In this document: one piece after another, positions 53,259 through 62,500 of the stretch | How the letters are laid out: each line of letters starts with the position of its first letter | How positions within the stretch are numbered: the stretch's first letter is position 1 | Assembly: GCF_013377015.1 (NCBI RefSeq) | Contig: NZ_JACABA010000001.1 | Location: 269,554-333,553 of the forward strand | Length of the DNA: 64,000 nucleotides | Origin: Rhodopseudomonas sp. | Lineage (GTDB): Bacteria > Pseudomonadota > Alphaproteobacteria > Rhizobiales > Xanthobacteraceae | Direction: 5' to 3' | Notes under the pieces: generated by a model | Database searches by the model: none | What the model saw: the letters and a program-made list of their open reading frames with translations, nothing else | What the model was told of the DNA's origin: nothing | Made by a program: the position numbers and the translations under genes

Positions 53259-54317
53259 TCAGGCGACGAACCGAGCCTGTTTCGGCGCCGCGCGGGCCGA
53301 ATCGCGGTCCGGATCCATCATCCAGACCCGCGTGACATTTTCGATGAAGGCGCGGGCCGACGCCGCCCAGGTTTGCGATGCCGCGAATTCGAGGCAGGCT
53401 TGCGGCGAAATCTTCAGCGCCGACAGGCACGCCTGCTGCAGGTCGTCGCTAAGCACACCAACCGGCGCATCGCCGATCACGTCGCGGGGGCCGGTTACCG
53501 GGAACGCCGCGACCGGCACGCCGCTGCCCAGCGCCTCTAGCAGCACCAATCCGAAGGTGTCGGTCTTGCTCGGAAACACGAACACGTCGGCCGCGGCATA
53601 GGCCTGCCCCAGCGCTTCGCCCTGGCGGGCGCCGAGAAATACCGCATCCGGATAGGCCAGCTGCAGCCCGGCGCGGGCCGGGCCATCGCCGACCACGACC
53701 TTGGTCCCCGGCAGATCGAGCGCCAGAAAGGCTTCGAGATTCTTTTCGACAGCGACCCGCCCGACCGACAGAAACACCGGACGCGGCAAGCCAAAATCGG
53801 CGCCCTCACGCGGATGGAACAGGCCGGCATCGACACCGCGCGGCCACAGCACCACATTGCGAAAGCCCCGGCTGCGCAATTCCTCGGCCAGTGCCGGCGT
53901 CGCCGCCATCACCGCCTGGCTTCGGCCGTGGAAGCGGCGCAGCCAGGCCCAGACCCAGGATTCCGGGATCGGCAGCCGCGCCGAGATATATTCCGGAAAC
54001 CGGGTGTGAAAACTGGTGGTGAAGCGCAGTCCCCGCTTGCGGCAGTAACTGCGCACGGCGATTCCGATCGGCCCCTCGGTGGCAATGTGGATGCAGTCGG
54101 CCTGCGCTTCGGCGATCAGCCGAGCGATCTTCGCCGGGCGCGGGATCGCAACGCGCAGGTCCGGATAGCTCGGCAGCCCGACGGTCGGAAACGATTGCGG
54201 GGTAATGAAGCTGACATCGGCGCCAAGCGTCTTGGCGGCGTCGGCCATCATGGTCAGCGTCCGTACGACGCCGTTGACCTGCGGATGCCAGGCATCTGTG
54301 GCGACTAGAATACGCAT
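53259..54317 (-). CDS. GT4 glycosyltransferase, Agt/SqdX-like (diacylglycerol glycosyltransferase candidate)
   Basis: 352 residues, GT-B fold family 4. The N-terminus RILVATDAWHPQVNGVVRTLTMMA is the hallmark of lipid glycosyltransferases such as SqdX, MgtA/PimB-like and Agrobacterium Agt. The donor-binding end reads LSVGRVAVEKNLEAFLAL and FVFPSKTDTFGLVLLEALGSGVPVAAFP with the conserved Glu. It starts on the last base of the upstream phosphoesterase stop (TGATG), so the two are coupled. PlcP-Agt pairs in other alphaproteobacteria turn phospholipid into glycolipid during phosphate shortage; I infer that role here. Confidence 0.8.
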   Translation of the reverse strand: MRILVATDAWHPQVNGVVRTLTMMADAAKTLGADVSFITPQSFPTVGLPSYPDLRVAIPRPAKIARLIAEAQADCIHIATEGPIGIAVRSYCRKRGLRFTTSFHTRFPEYISARLPIPESWVWAWLRRFHGRSQAVMAATPALAEELRSRGFRNVVLWPRGVDAGLFHPREGADFGLPRPVFLSVGRVAVEKNLEAFLALDLPGTKVVVGDGPARAGLQLAYPDAVFLGARQGEALGQAYAAADVFVFPSKTDTFGLVLLEALGSGVPVAAFPVTGPRDVIGDAPVGVLSDDLQQACLSALKISPQACLEFAASQTWAASARAFIENVTRVWMMDPDRDSARAAPKQARFVA

Positions 54318-55114
54318 CAGGCGGCGCGCGCCGCGACCGAGGCCACCGGCAGGTTATGCTTGACCGGGTCGGTCCAGGTGATGATCTCGAACCGGCCGTC
54401 CTCGTGCTCGGCCAGCGCCGTGCAGCTCTCGACCCAGTCGCCGCAATTCATGTAGCGGATGCCGTGATCGTCGCGGATCGCGGCGGTGTGGATGTGGCCG
54501 CAGATCACGCCGTCGGTACCGTGGCGGCGCGCCTCCTGCGCCAGCGTCTGCTCGAACGCGCCAATGTAGTTCACCGCGTTCTTGACCTTCAGCTTCGCCC
54601 ATTGCGACAGCGACCAGTACGGCACGCCGAACCAACGCCGGAACGCGTTGACCAGACGATTCATCCGGATCGCGAAATCGTAGGCCTTGTCGCCGACATG
54701 GGCGAGCCAGCGCGCGTTCTGCACCACGAGGTCGAACATGTCGCCGTGGATCACCAGGTAGCGGCGACCGTCGACGCCGACATGGATCGCATTCTCGACG
54801 ACGTCGATGCCGCCGAAATGGGTGCCATAATAGGAGCGCAAGAATTCGTCGTGGTTGCCCGGGATGTAGAGAATGCGGGCGCCCTTACGGCCCTTGCGCA
54901 GCAGCTTCTGCACGAAGTCATTGTGCGACTGCGGCCAGTACCAACTCGATTTCAGCGCCCAGCCGTCAATGATGTCGCCGACAAGATAGATGGTGTCGGC
55001 GTCGTGAACGCGGAGGAAGTCCAGCAGCCGTGTGGTCTGCGAACCGCGCGCGCCGAGGTGTACGTCGGAGATGAACAGGGTGCGAAAGCGTCGTTCCGGA
55101 TTCTCGTCACTCAT
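54317..55114 (-). CDS. metallophosphoesterase, PlcP-like phospholipase C (LpxH-related)
   Basis: 265 residues, calcineurin-like fold with all metal ligands: FISDVHLG (Asp17, His19), VGDIIDGW (Asp47), IPGNHDEF (Asn87, His88), VIHGDMFD and CGHIHTA. Often annotated UDP-2,3-diacylglucosamine diphosphatase. The SWYWPQSHNDFVQKLLRKGRKG segment and coupling to an Agt-like glycosyltransferase favour PlcP of Sinorhizobium, which cuts phosphatidylcholine to diacylglycerol and phosphocholine when phosphate is scarce. A Pho-box-like motif lies just upstream. Start 55114; ATG 55129 is an alternative. Confidence 0.8.
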   Translation of the reverse strand: MSDENPERRFRTLFISDVHLGARGSQTTRLLDFLRVHDADTIYLVGDIIDGWALKSSWYWPQSHNDFVQKLLRKGRKGARILYIPGNHDEFLRSYYGTHFGGIDVVENAIHVGVDGRRYLVIHGDMFDLVVQNARWLAHVGDKAYDFAIRMNRLVNAFRRWFGVPYWSLSQWAKLKVKNAVNYIGAFEQTLAQEARRHGTDGVICGHIHTAAIRDDHGIRYMNCGDWVESCTALAEHEDGRFEIITWTDPVKHNLPVASVAARAA

Positions 55115-55152
55115 GACGTGACTTCCCATGCGCGCGCTGCTGGCAGCGCTGG

Positions 55153-55170
55153 ATGACAGCTTGATGGCGT
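55153..55170 (-). promoter_or_regulatory. Pho-box-like motif before the PlcP-like gene
   Basis: On the minus strand ACGCCAT-N4-CTGTCAT: the second 7-mer is a perfect Pho half-site and the first matches 4 of 7. It lies immediately after the pmtA stop and 39 bp before the phosphoesterase ATG. Confidence 0.45.
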
Positions 55171-55830
55171 TCAGGCCGCGAGCGGCTCGAACGTCCTCTC
55201 GAAACAAACCAGGGTGTAGATGCCGAACGGCGCGATCTTGCGCCGCTCGACCAGAATTGCGTTCTTGTTGGCGTGAGCCCAGGCCTGCAGCCGGGCGAAG
55301 GGAAATTCCGGACGCAGACCCATGCCCCTGGTGCGCTGCGCGGCCCATCGCTCGACCGCCGCAGCAACGCCAACCTCGGAATACAGATGGTTGACCAGAA
55401 TGATGCGACCGCCCGGCTTGACCACGCGATGGCACTCGGACAGCACCAGCTCGGGATTGGCGACCAGAGTGATGACAAATTGCGCGACCACGCAGTCGAA
55501 GGTCGCGTCGTCGAATTCCATCTGGTGGGCGTCCATCACCCGGACGTCCTTGACCCAAGGATAGCGTCCGCTCGCCATCTTGGCGCGGGCCTTGTCCAGC
55601 ATCGGGCCGCTGAGGTCGATCCCGGTAATTTCGGTCGTGGCATCGTAATCGTCGAACGATAGTCCAGTACCGACGCCGACCTCGAGGATCTTACCGCCGA
55701 GCGAACGCGCCTCGGCGGCCGCGGCGCGACGCCCCTTGACCATCACAGGACCACAAACAGCGTCGTAGATCGGCGCCCATCGGGCATAGGCCGTTTGCAC
55801 TGCAGATTTATCGAGGTCAGGAGTCATCAT
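55171..55830 (-). CDS. pmtA: phosphatidylethanolamine N-methyltransferase PmtA
   Basis: 219 residues. It starts near ATG 55830; a GTG at 55842 is possible. SAM-dependent class I methyltransferase: AYARWAPIYDAVCGPVMVKGRRAA (typical PmtA N-terminus), motif I ILEVGVGTGLSFDDYD, then GIDLSGPMLDKARAKM, FDCVVAQFVITLVANPELVLSECHRVVKPGGRIILVNH. It methylates phosphatidylethanolamine three times to phosphatidylcholine on the inner membrane. It lies 56 bp upstream of the PlcP-like gene in the same direction, so synthesis and breakdown of the same lipid may be in one transcription unit. Confidence 0.88.
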   Translation of the reverse strand: MMTPDLDKSAVQTAYARWAPIYDAVCGPVMVKGRRAAAAEARSLGGKILEVGVGTGLSFDDYDATTEITGIDLSGPMLDKARAKMASGRYPWVKDVRVMDAHQMEFDDATFDCVVAQFVITLVANPELVLSECHRVVKPGGRIILVNHLYSEVGVAAAVERWAAQRTRGMGLRPEFPFARLQAWAHANKNAILVERRKIAPFGIYTLVCFERTFEPLAA

Positions 55831-55927
55831 CGGAGCCGTCACCAGAGAATCACAAAATCATCGTGAATCCCGGATAGCAGTCGAGTGCGACGGCACCACG
55901 ACAGCGGACCCGACCGGCCGTGGAGCT

Positions 55928-56728
55928 TTAGTCGAAAGCAAAAAAGTGGTGGATAGGGCCGTGGCCGTGGCCGACATCGAGCCGGTCGGCGGCGGCGATC
56001 GCTGCGCTGACCCAGTCCTTGGCGCGGCCTACCGCGGTTTCCAGATCCTGCCCCTTGGCGAGCCCCGCGGCGATCGCCGCGGACAGCGAGCATCCGGTGC
56101 CGTGGGTGTTCCTGGTGGCAATTCGCGGAGCCTGCAGTGCCAGAATATCGGTCCCGCTGAACAGGTAGTCGGTGCTCATCGGCCCATGTCCGTGGCCGCC
56201 CTTGATCAGCACCGCGCCGCAACCCAGCGCCAGTAGCCGCCGGCCCTGGTTCTCGATGGCGGCCGCGTCGCCGGCCACCGCTTCATCCAGCAAGGCAGCC
56301 GCCTCCGGCAAGTTCGGCGTGATGATCCCGGCGCGGGGAATGAGGCCACGGCGCAGCGCCTCGACGCAGTCAGCCGCCAGCAGCCGATCGCCTGAGGTGG
56401 CCACCATAACCGGATCGAGCACGACATTTTCGGGCGACCAGCGGTCGAGCCCGGCAACGATCGCCTCGATGACGGGGCGCTGCGACACCATTCCGATCTT
56501 GACCGCCTTGACGGCGAGATCGCTGAACACCGCGTCGATCTGGGCGGTCACGAATTCCGCCGGCACCTGATGGATTGCGCTGACGCCTTGGGTATTCTGC
56601 GCGGTCAGCGCGGTGATCACCGACGCGCCATAGACGCCGTTGGCGGCGAAGCTCTTGAGGTCGGCCTGAATGCCGGCGCCGCCGCTCGAGTCAGAGCCGG
56701 CGATAGTGAGGGCGATCGGAATCGTCAT
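55928..56728 (-). CDS. thiD: hydroxymethylpyrimidine/phosphomethylpyrimidine kinase ThiD
   Basis: 266 residues, complete. Ribokinase fold: start ALTIAGSDSSGGAGIQADLKSFAANGVYG, anion-hole motif RNTHGTGCSLSAAIAAGLAKG near the C-terminus, and VVLDPVMVATSGD. It phosphorylates HMP and HMP-P in thiamine biosynthesis. No other thi genes are in the window and no TPP riboswitch (THI box) was recognised in the gap before it. Confidence 0.95.
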   Translation of the reverse strand: MTIPIALTIAGSDSSGGAGIQADLKSFAANGVYGASVITALTAQNTQGVSAIHQVPAEFVTAQIDAVFSDLAVKAVKIGMVSQRPVIEAIVAGLDRWSPENVVLDPVMVATSGDRLLAADCVEALRRGLIPRAGIITPNLPEAAALLDEAVAGDAAAIENQGRRLLALGCGAVLIKGGHGHGPMSTDYLFSGTDILALQAPRIATRNTHGTGCSLSAAIAAGLAKGQDLETAVGRAKDWVSAAIAAADRLDVGHGHGPIHHFFAFD

Positions 56729-56864
56729 GATATTGCTCGTGCGCGGACCCGGCTGGCCGAGGCCGGCCGCTGGTGGTAGCGCGCCGCTCGACCGGCAGCA
56801 AGCTTGCCACAGCGGGCGGTTTTGGGCTTGATGCGTTCAACGCAAGACCCCCGGAGATACAGCG

Positions 56865-57110
56865 ATGGTTCCCTTCTTCGTGCAGTTCAAATGCAAGCTC
56901 GGCCAGTCCTATGCGGTCGCGAACGCGATCGCCGAGGCCGAGATCGCGTCTGAGATCTATTCGACGGCGGGCGACTACGATCTGCTGGTGAAATTCTACG
57001 TCGATCGCGACACCGACATCGGCCATTTCATCAACGAGAAGATCCAGGTCATCCCTGGGATCCAGGACACCCACACCATCATCACCTTCAAGGCGTTCGG
57101 GTCGCGGTAA
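56865..57110 (+). CDS. stand-alone Lrp/AsnC ligand-binding (RAM) domain protein
   Basis: 81 residues, one RAM domain without a helix-turn-helix: MVPFFVQFKCKLGQSYAVANAIAEAEIASEIYSTAGDYDLLVKFYV and IQVIPGIQDTHTIITFKAF. Such SraM-type proteins bind amino acids and may form mixed oligomers with Lrp-like regulators or act alone. CGGAG precedes the ATG by about 8 bp. It is divergent from thiD and convergent with the cytochrome gene. Confidence 0.85.
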   Translation: MVPFFVQFKCKLGQSYAVANAIAEAEIASEIYSTAGDYDLLVKFYVDRDTDIGHFINEKIQVIPGIQDTHTIITFKAFGSR

Positions 57111-57125
57111 GCGCCGCTGACGCAT

Positions 57126-58064
57126 TTAGCCGTTCTTGCGCGGCGGTCGCGGCGGGCGCGGCGGTCCATCGACCGCAGGCAGCGATTTGAGATAGGCCGC
57201 CATCGCCGCGCGATCCGCAGCGCTCAATTGCGAGGTGTTGCGGATCACCCGCGCCATCGAGCCGCCAGCGCTGTCATTATTCGGCGTGGTTCCGGTCTCA
57301 AGGAAGTAGGCGAGATCCTCCTCGCTCCAGTCCTTCAGGCCCTTCTGGGTGATGTTCGGCACCCAGCCCTCGCCTTCCGGATTGGGACCGCCGGCAAAGC
57401 GTTGTGCTTCGACAATGCCGCCGAGGCCATTGCGCGGGCTGTGGCATTCGGCGCAATGGCCGAGACTGTTGACCAGATAGGCTCCGCGATTCCATTGCGA
57501 GGAGCGTCCGGGATCCGGCGTGAACGGCTTGCCGTCGAGAAACAGCAGCTTCCATATCCCGACGGCGCGGCGGATGTTGAACGGGAACGGCAACTCATGG
57601 CCAGGCGCCCGGCCGGACACCGCCGGCAAAGTCTTCAGGTAGGCGAACAGGTCGCGGATGTCGTCCAGCCGGGCGTGCTGGTAGGAACCATAGGGGAACG
57701 CGGGGTAGTAATGGGCGCCGGCGGGAGAAGTGCCCTCGATCACCGCGGTGACGAAATCGGCCTCGCTCCAGCGACCGATGCCATCCACCGGGTCGGGCGA
57801 AATATTCGGCACGTGAAAGGTGCCGAAGGGCGACGGAATCGCCAGACCGCCGCCCAGCTTGGTGCGGTCGGGTTGCCCCAGGGTGGCGTGGCAGGACGAA
57901 CAGCCTGCGGCGTTGAAGACCGTCAGTCCCTTCGCCGGAACCGAGAGGCGCGGTGGGAGTTGCATTTGGGCTATCGTCAGCGGGGCGGTCAACCACCAGA
58001 ACGCGGCGACGCCGACGATAGCGACAACACTGACCGCCAGAACAAGGTTTCTCGCCACATTCAA
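57126..58064 (-). CDS. membrane-anchored diheme cytochrome c
   Basis: 312 residues. N-terminal signal-anchor (about 6-26). Two c-type haem sites: CSSCH (residues 55-59) and CAECH (about 205), each followed by distal Met candidates. The two-domain layout with GGLAIPSPFGTFHVPNISPD and RGAYLVNSLGHCAECHSPRNGLGG matches diheme cytochromes that accept electrons from molybdenum or quinoprotein dehydrogenases. The C-terminus is Pro/Arg-rich (PPRPPRPPRKNG). A molybdenum hydroxylase large subunit lies 1.2 kb away on the same strand. Confidence 0.88.
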   Translation of the reverse strand: MNVARNLVLAVSVVAIVGVAAFWWLTAPLTIAQMQLPPRLSVPAKGLTVFNAAGCSSCHATLGQPDRTKLGGGLAIPSPFGTFHVPNISPDPVDGIGRWSEADFVTAVIEGTSPAGAHYYPAFPYGSYQHARLDDIRDLFAYLKTLPAVSGRAPGHELPFPFNIRRAVGIWKLLFLDGKPFTPDPGRSSQWNRGAYLVNSLGHCAECHSPRNGLGGIVEAQRFAGGPNPEGEGWVPNITQKGLKDWSEEDLAYFLETGTTPNNDSAGGSMARVIRNTSQLSAADRAAMAAYLKSLPAVDGPPRPPRPPRKNG

Positions 58065-58196
58065 TCCGTCGTTATTGCGCTGGGTCGCCGATGCAAATCA
58101 GGCGACAATTTGCGCGTTTCGAGTGCCCCGCGGGAATATTCCCCGCGCGACATTGTTAGCAGTCGTCACGAGCAGAACACCAACAGGGAGAAGACC

Positions 58197-58628
58197 ATGT
58201 CAAAGACCAGGAAGATTGCCGGCGCGATCGCGCTCGGTGCCATCATGATCGCGGCCGGTCCGGCCTTGGCCGACAAGATGGCGATGAAGGCGACCCTTAA
58301 CGGCGCATCCGAAGTGCCCCCCAATACCACCGCCGGCAAGGGCACTGCCGACGTCAATTACGACACCGCGTCCAAGATGCTGAGCTGGAAAGTGACATAT
58401 TCCGGCCTGACCGGCCCCGCAACCGCCGCGCATTTCCATGGCCCGGCTGAAGCCGGCAAGAATGCCGGCGTCGCCGTGCCGATCCCGGATATTGCCAAGA
58501 GCCCGGCTGAAGGCTCCGCCACCCTGACGGATGCGCAGGCCGCCGACCTGATGGCAGGCAAATACTACGTCAACATCCATACCGAAGCCAATAAGGGCGG
58601 CGAAATCCGCGGCCAAGTCACCAAGTAA
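58197..58628 (+). CDS. exported CHRD-domain protein
   Basis: 143 residues. Signal peptide MSKTRKIAGAIALGAIMIAAGPALA, then one CHRD domain: MKATLNGASEVPPNTTAGKGTADVNYDTASKMLSWKVTYSGLTGPATAAHFHGPAEAGKNAGVAVPI and YYVNIHTEANKGGEIRGQVTK. CHRD proteins are extracytoplasmic beta-sandwich proteins of unknown function; the conserved AAHFHGP and NIHT histidines suggest metal binding. GGGAG lies 6 bp before the ATG, and a palindrome GGGAATATTCCC (58132-58143) lies upstream. A strong terminator follows. Confidence 0.9.
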   Translation: MSKTRKIAGAIALGAIMIAAGPALADKMAMKATLNGASEVPPNTTAGKGTADVNYDTASKMLSWKVTYSGLTGPATAAHFHGPAEAGKNAGVAVPIPDIAKSPAEGSATLTDAQAADLMAGKYYVNIHTEANKGGEIRGQVTK

Positions 58629-58654
58629 GTCGGCCTGGTGTAAGCAGAATTCTC

Positions 58655-58685
58655 GGGGGCGAACGTTCCGCGTTCGTCCCCTTTT
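58655..58685 (+). terminator. terminator of the CHRD gene
   Basis: Stem GGGGGCGAACG / CGTTCGTCCCC (11 bp with one G-U pair), loop TTCCG, followed by TTTT. Confidence 0.9.
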
Positions 58686-58719
58686 CGTCCTACCTAAATG
58701 TGGCTTGTCCGGTCTGCCG

Positions 58720-59169
58720 CTACCTCAATTTGAGGCGGTAAGTCTCGTGGCAATCGTTGCAGCGATCGTTGATCTCGGTGTAGGCGGCTTTGAGGCTGGC
58801 GACGTCCTTGATCTTGCCCTTGGCGTCGTTGATCGCCTTGGTGACCGGCGGAATCTTGGAATCAAAATCAGCTTTGTTCTGCCAGATCTTTGGCGACGAG
58901 CCGTAGTCCCCGCCGAACACGTCTTCCTTGGGATTGACCGCGAACACGGTCGCGATCTTGCCGACACTCTCTTCGAGTTGAACGAGCGCGGCGTCGATCG
59001 CCGCCTGATCGTAGGGAGACTGGCCCCTGACGGTGCGGGAGATCACCCCGTAGAGGTATTTCGCTTGAGTCCGCATCAGATTGTCTTGCTGAACGGCAAG
59101 ATCCTGCTGCGCCATCACCGCGCCGGCACTGAGCAACAATGCTCCGGCGAGAACACCTCTGAATAGCAT
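58720..59169 (-). CDS. cytochrome c'-type (class II) periplasmic cytochrome
   Basis: 149 residues. Signal peptide MLFRGVLAGALLLSAGAVMA. Helical body, with the haem motif near the C-terminus (CNDCHETYRLKLR, Cys137 to His141), as in class II cytochromes c' / c-556. A Met in QDNLMRTQAKYL near the N-terminus could be the sixth ligand, favouring low-spin c-556. It lies between the diheme cytochrome and the molybdenum hydroxylase, on the same strand. Electron carrier or NO-binding roles are both known in the family. Confidence 0.87.
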   Translation of the reverse strand: MLFRGVLAGALLLSAGAVMAQQDLAVQQDNLMRTQAKYLYGVISRTVRGQSPYDQAAIDAALVQLEESVGKIATVFAVNPKEDVFGGDYGSSPKIWQNKADFDSKIPPVTKAINDAKGKIKDVASLKAAYTEINDRCNDCHETYRLKLR

Positions 59170-59283
59170 CCATCCACTCCGTGCTGACGATGGCGGCGGG
59201 CACCATGCCCTCGCACGCCATTTTCCAGCTTAGCAATTAACCCCGATGCCACAGAGGTATTCCCGTGGCGCGGCGTCACCTTG

Positions 59284-61590
59284 TCACAGCCGATGCTGAC
59301 GCTCGTGCTCGCGGATCGCCATCCACACCCGTTCGGGTGTCGCCGGCATGTCGATGTGGTCGATCCTGTATTCGCGATACAGACCGTCGATGATGGCATT
59401 GACCACCGCCGGACACGAGCCGATCGCGCCGGCCTCGCCCGCGCCCTTGACGCCGAGCGGGTTGGTTTTACACGGCACATTGTGGGTCTCGAAAGTGATC
59501 GGCGTACCGTCTGCGGCGCGCGGCACCGCGTAGTCCATGAACGTCCCAGTGACCAGCTGGCCGTCCTCCGGGTCGTAATACGCCCGCTCCATCAGGGCCT
59601 GGCCGATGCCCTGCATCGTGCCGCCATGGACCTGGCCGGCGAGCAGCAGCGGATTCAGCGTCACACCGAAATCGTCGACGATGACGTAGTTGACGATCGC
59701 GATCTTGCCGGTGGCGGGGTCGATCTCGACTTCCACCAGATGGGTGCCGTTCGGGAAGGTGCCATCGGCGCTGGAGAATTTTTCGCTGGCGTTCAGCTTC
59801 GCCGGATCGACGCCGGGACGCTTGGCGAGATCGGCGAAGGAGATCGCGCGGTCGGTGCCCGCGATCCGCACCGTGCCGTCGCTGATCTCCAGATCGGCCG
59901 CGCTGGTTTCCAGCGCATCGGCGGCGATCTCCTTGAGGCTGGCGCCGAGCTTGCGGGTCGCGCGCTGGACGCTGACGCCGCCGGACGGAATCGATGCCGA
60001 CCCGCCGGTGCCGAGCCCGGTGGCGATCTTGTCGGTGTCACCCTGCAGGATGTGGACACGCTCCGGCGCCAGTCCGAACTGTTCGGCGATCAGCTGCGCA
60101 TAGGCGGTCTGGTGGCCCTGCCCGCTCGACTGGGTGCCGATCAGGATAGTGACATCGCCATTGGGGTCGAGCGCGACATTGGCGGTCTCCTCGCCCATCG
60201 TGCCGCAGACTTCGACATAGGAGGCCAACCCGATGCCACGCACCACGCCGAGCTTCTTCGCCGCCTTGGCACGCTTGGGAAACTCCTTCCAGTTTCCAAT
60301 CTCCATCGCCCGCTTCAGGTGCGCGGCGAAATCGCCGGAATCGTAGACCTTGCCGGTGGCGGTCTTGTACGGCATCGCCCGCGGCGCGATGAAATTCTTG
60401 CGCCGGATCGCGTCCGGCATCATCCCGAGCTTGCGCGCCGCCGCATCGACCAGGCGCTCGACCACATAGGCGGCTTCGGGGCGGCCGGCGCCGCGATAGG
60501 CGTCGACCGGCACGGTGTTGGTGAACACTGTGCGCACCCGGCAATGGAATGTCTGGATGTCGTACAGTCCCGGCAACATGCCGGCGCCGCCGTGCGGAAT
60601 GTAGGGGCCGAAGGTCGACAGATACGCGCCCATGTCGCCGATCAGGTCGACGTCCATGGCAAGAAATTTGCCGTCCTCGGCCAGCGCCATCCGCGCGGTG
60701 GTGACGTTGTCGCGGCCCTGGGCGTCACCAACGAAATGATCGGCGCGGTCCGCGGTCCAGCGGATCGTCCTGCGCAGCTTCTTGGCGGCCACCGCAATCA
60801 GCGCGTATTCGCGGTACGGAAACAGCTTGGTGCCGAAACCGCCGCCGACGTCGGGGCAGATCACCCGCATATTCTCGACCGGAATCTTCAGCACGTTCTG
60901 GCACAGGATATCGCGCAGCCGGTGGCTGCCCTGGCTGCCGATCGTCAGCGTCAGATGATCGCGCTTGGCGTCGTATTCGCAGACCGCCGCGCGGGTTTCC
61001 ATGTAGTTGGTGATGATGCGCGGATTGACGATCCTGATTTCGGCCACCGCGTGGGCCTTGGCGAACACCGCATCGACGGCCTTCTTGTCGCCGATCGGCA
61101 CGTCGAACAGCACGTTGCCGGCATGATCCGGCCAGACCTGCGGCGCGCCCGGCTTCACCGCATTGGCGGCACCGACCGCCGCGGGCAGCGGCGTCCATTC
61201 CACCGCGATTGCCTCCAGCGCGTCCCGCGCCTGCGGCAGCGTCTGCGCCACCACAAACGCCACCGCGTCGCCGACGTGGCGAACCTCGTCGCTGGCCAGG
61301 ATCGGATATTCCGGACCGGTGAACGGGTTGTCCGGCAGGTTGAACAGACATGGCAGGCCGCCAAGATGCTTGACGTCGACGGCGGTCAGGATCGCGAGCA
61401 CGCCAGGCAGGCTGCGCGCGGCCGTGGCGTCCAGGCTGAATTTCGCGTGCGCGTGCGGCGAGCGCAGCATCAGCGCGTGCGCTGCTGCCTGCGGCGCGTG
61501 ATCATCGGTGTAACGGCCTTTGCCGCGAATCAGCGCATCGTCTTCCTTGCGCAGGACGCTTTGGCCAACGCCGAACTTGATGGGAGCCAT
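59284..61590 (-). CDS. molybdenum hydroxylase large subunit (form II CoxL / aldehyde dehydrogenase type)
   Basis: 768 residues from ATG 61590 with GGAG upstream; the track adds 20. Xanthine-oxidase family molybdopterin subunit: [25 protein letters not shown] at the N-terminus, active-site motif AYRGAGR (364-370), [22 protein letters not shown] and the catalytic Glu719 in [19 protein letters not shown] instead of AYXCSFR marks form II, which oxidises aldehydes or other carbonyl or heteroaromatic substrates and should not be called CO dehydrogenase. The medium (FAD) and small (2Fe-2S) subunits are not adjacent. Confidence 0.92.
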   Translation of the reverse strand: MAPIKFGVGQSVLRKEDDALIRGKGRYTDDHAPQAAAHALMLRSPHAHAKFSLDATAARSLPGVLAILTAVDVKHLGGLPCLFNLPDNPFTGPEYPILASDEVRHVGDAVAFVVAQTLPQARDALEAIAVEWTPLPAAVGAANAVKPGAPQVWPDHAGNVLFDVPIGDKKAVDAVFAKAHAVAEIRIVNPRIITNYMETRAAVCEYDAKRDHLTLTIGSQGSHRLRDILCQNVLKIPVENMRVICPDVGGGFGTKLFPYREYALIAVAAKKLRRTIRWTADRADHFVGDAQGRDNVTTARMALAEDGKFLAMDVDLIGDMGAYLSTFGPYIPHGGAGMLPGLYDIQTFHCRVRTVFTNTVPVDAYRGAGRPEAAYVVERLVDAAARKLGMMPDAIRRKNFIAPRAMPYKTATGKVYDSGDFAAHLKRAMEIGNWKEFPKRAKAAKKLGVVRGIGLASYVEVCGTMGEETANVALDPNGDVTILIGTQSSGQGHQTAYAQLIAEQFGLAPERVHILQGDTDKIATGLGTGGSASIPSGGVSVQRATRKLGASLKEIAADALETSAADLEISDGTVRIAGTDRAISFADLAKRPGVDPAKLNASEKFSSADGTFPNGTHLVEVEIDPATGKIAIVNYVIVDDFGVTLNPLLLAGQVHGGTMQGIGQALMERAYYDPEDGQLVTGTFMDYAVPRAADGTPITFETHNVPCKTNPLGVKGAGEAGAIGSCPAVVNAIIDGLYREYRIDHIDMPATPERVWMAIREHERQHRL

Positions 61591-61695
61591 CGGATCTCCG
61601 GTTACCTTGCTGGTTTCGGCTATCTTGCAGCGGATCGGGAGCCGGCGCAAACCGTTCGCATTGGTCGCAGACCGATGCCAATCGCCGCCCGCAAT

Positions 61696-61727
61696 GAAAA
61701 AGGTGCACCGGATCCCCGATGCACCTT
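61696..61727 (-). terminator. terminator of the RG-repeat gene
   Basis: On the minus strand AAGGTGCA / TGCACCTT (8 bp, with an inner 3-bp extension), followed by TTTTT. It lies 53 bp after the RG-repeat gene stop. Confidence 0.8.
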
Positions 61728-61779
61728 GTTCTTGTTTCAGATTGTCACGATCTTACCGTCGACGGTCGGCGAGCGAAGA

Positions 61780-62061
<282 letters not shown>

Positions 62062-62500
62062 CTAGGATTCTCCCGGTCTTGTTGAGCATCGACGCCGACA
62101 AATATTCTCACCGATCAAGCCGTGAAAATGTCAGGGCGCCTCATATGGGTCGAAATTAATAGCGACTTGGTTCGTGGCCGTCGAAAAGATTATGATCAAG
62201 CAACGGTTTCGGTCAAGCAGTGAATGATTGTGAGCTAGCGCACACTCCCCTGAACGCGAAAATCCTACCGTGTTTGCACCGCACTATATGCTGGCGCAGC
62301 GATGGTCTTCCGCGCCGCACGCCCCGTCGTTCAGCATCGGAACCAAAGATATGTTCAAGCACCGGCCAATCGCTATATTGGGGAACAATTGAATATCGAC
62401 ACAATCGCACCGACATCTTGCATCTTGCGTGGATCCTCCGCGGCCCGGCGACAGCTTCTCCACCCAGCGTGGCCGGGAACTCTCCTTCAGAAAACGGCCA
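62062..62500. other. AT-richer gap before the carbamoyltransferase gene
   Basis: 439 bp, clearly lower in GC than the flanks. It holds the promoter regions of the divergent RG-repeat gene and the carbamoyltransferase gene. The 104-residue track ORF at 62220 has no coding character and overlaps the carbamoyltransferase start. No named motif was recognised. Confidence 0.4.

Noticed and set aside
54317-55114. LpxH (lipid A pathway) as the name for the metallophosphoesterase
   Set aside because: The fold fits, but there are no lpx neighbours. Coupling to an Agt-like glycosyltransferase and pmtA makes PlcP the better guess, and it is left unnamed.
59284-61590. Aerobic carbon monoxide dehydrogenase CoxL
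   Set aside because: The active-site motif is AYRGAGR (form II), not AYXCSFR, so CO oxidation cannot be claimed.
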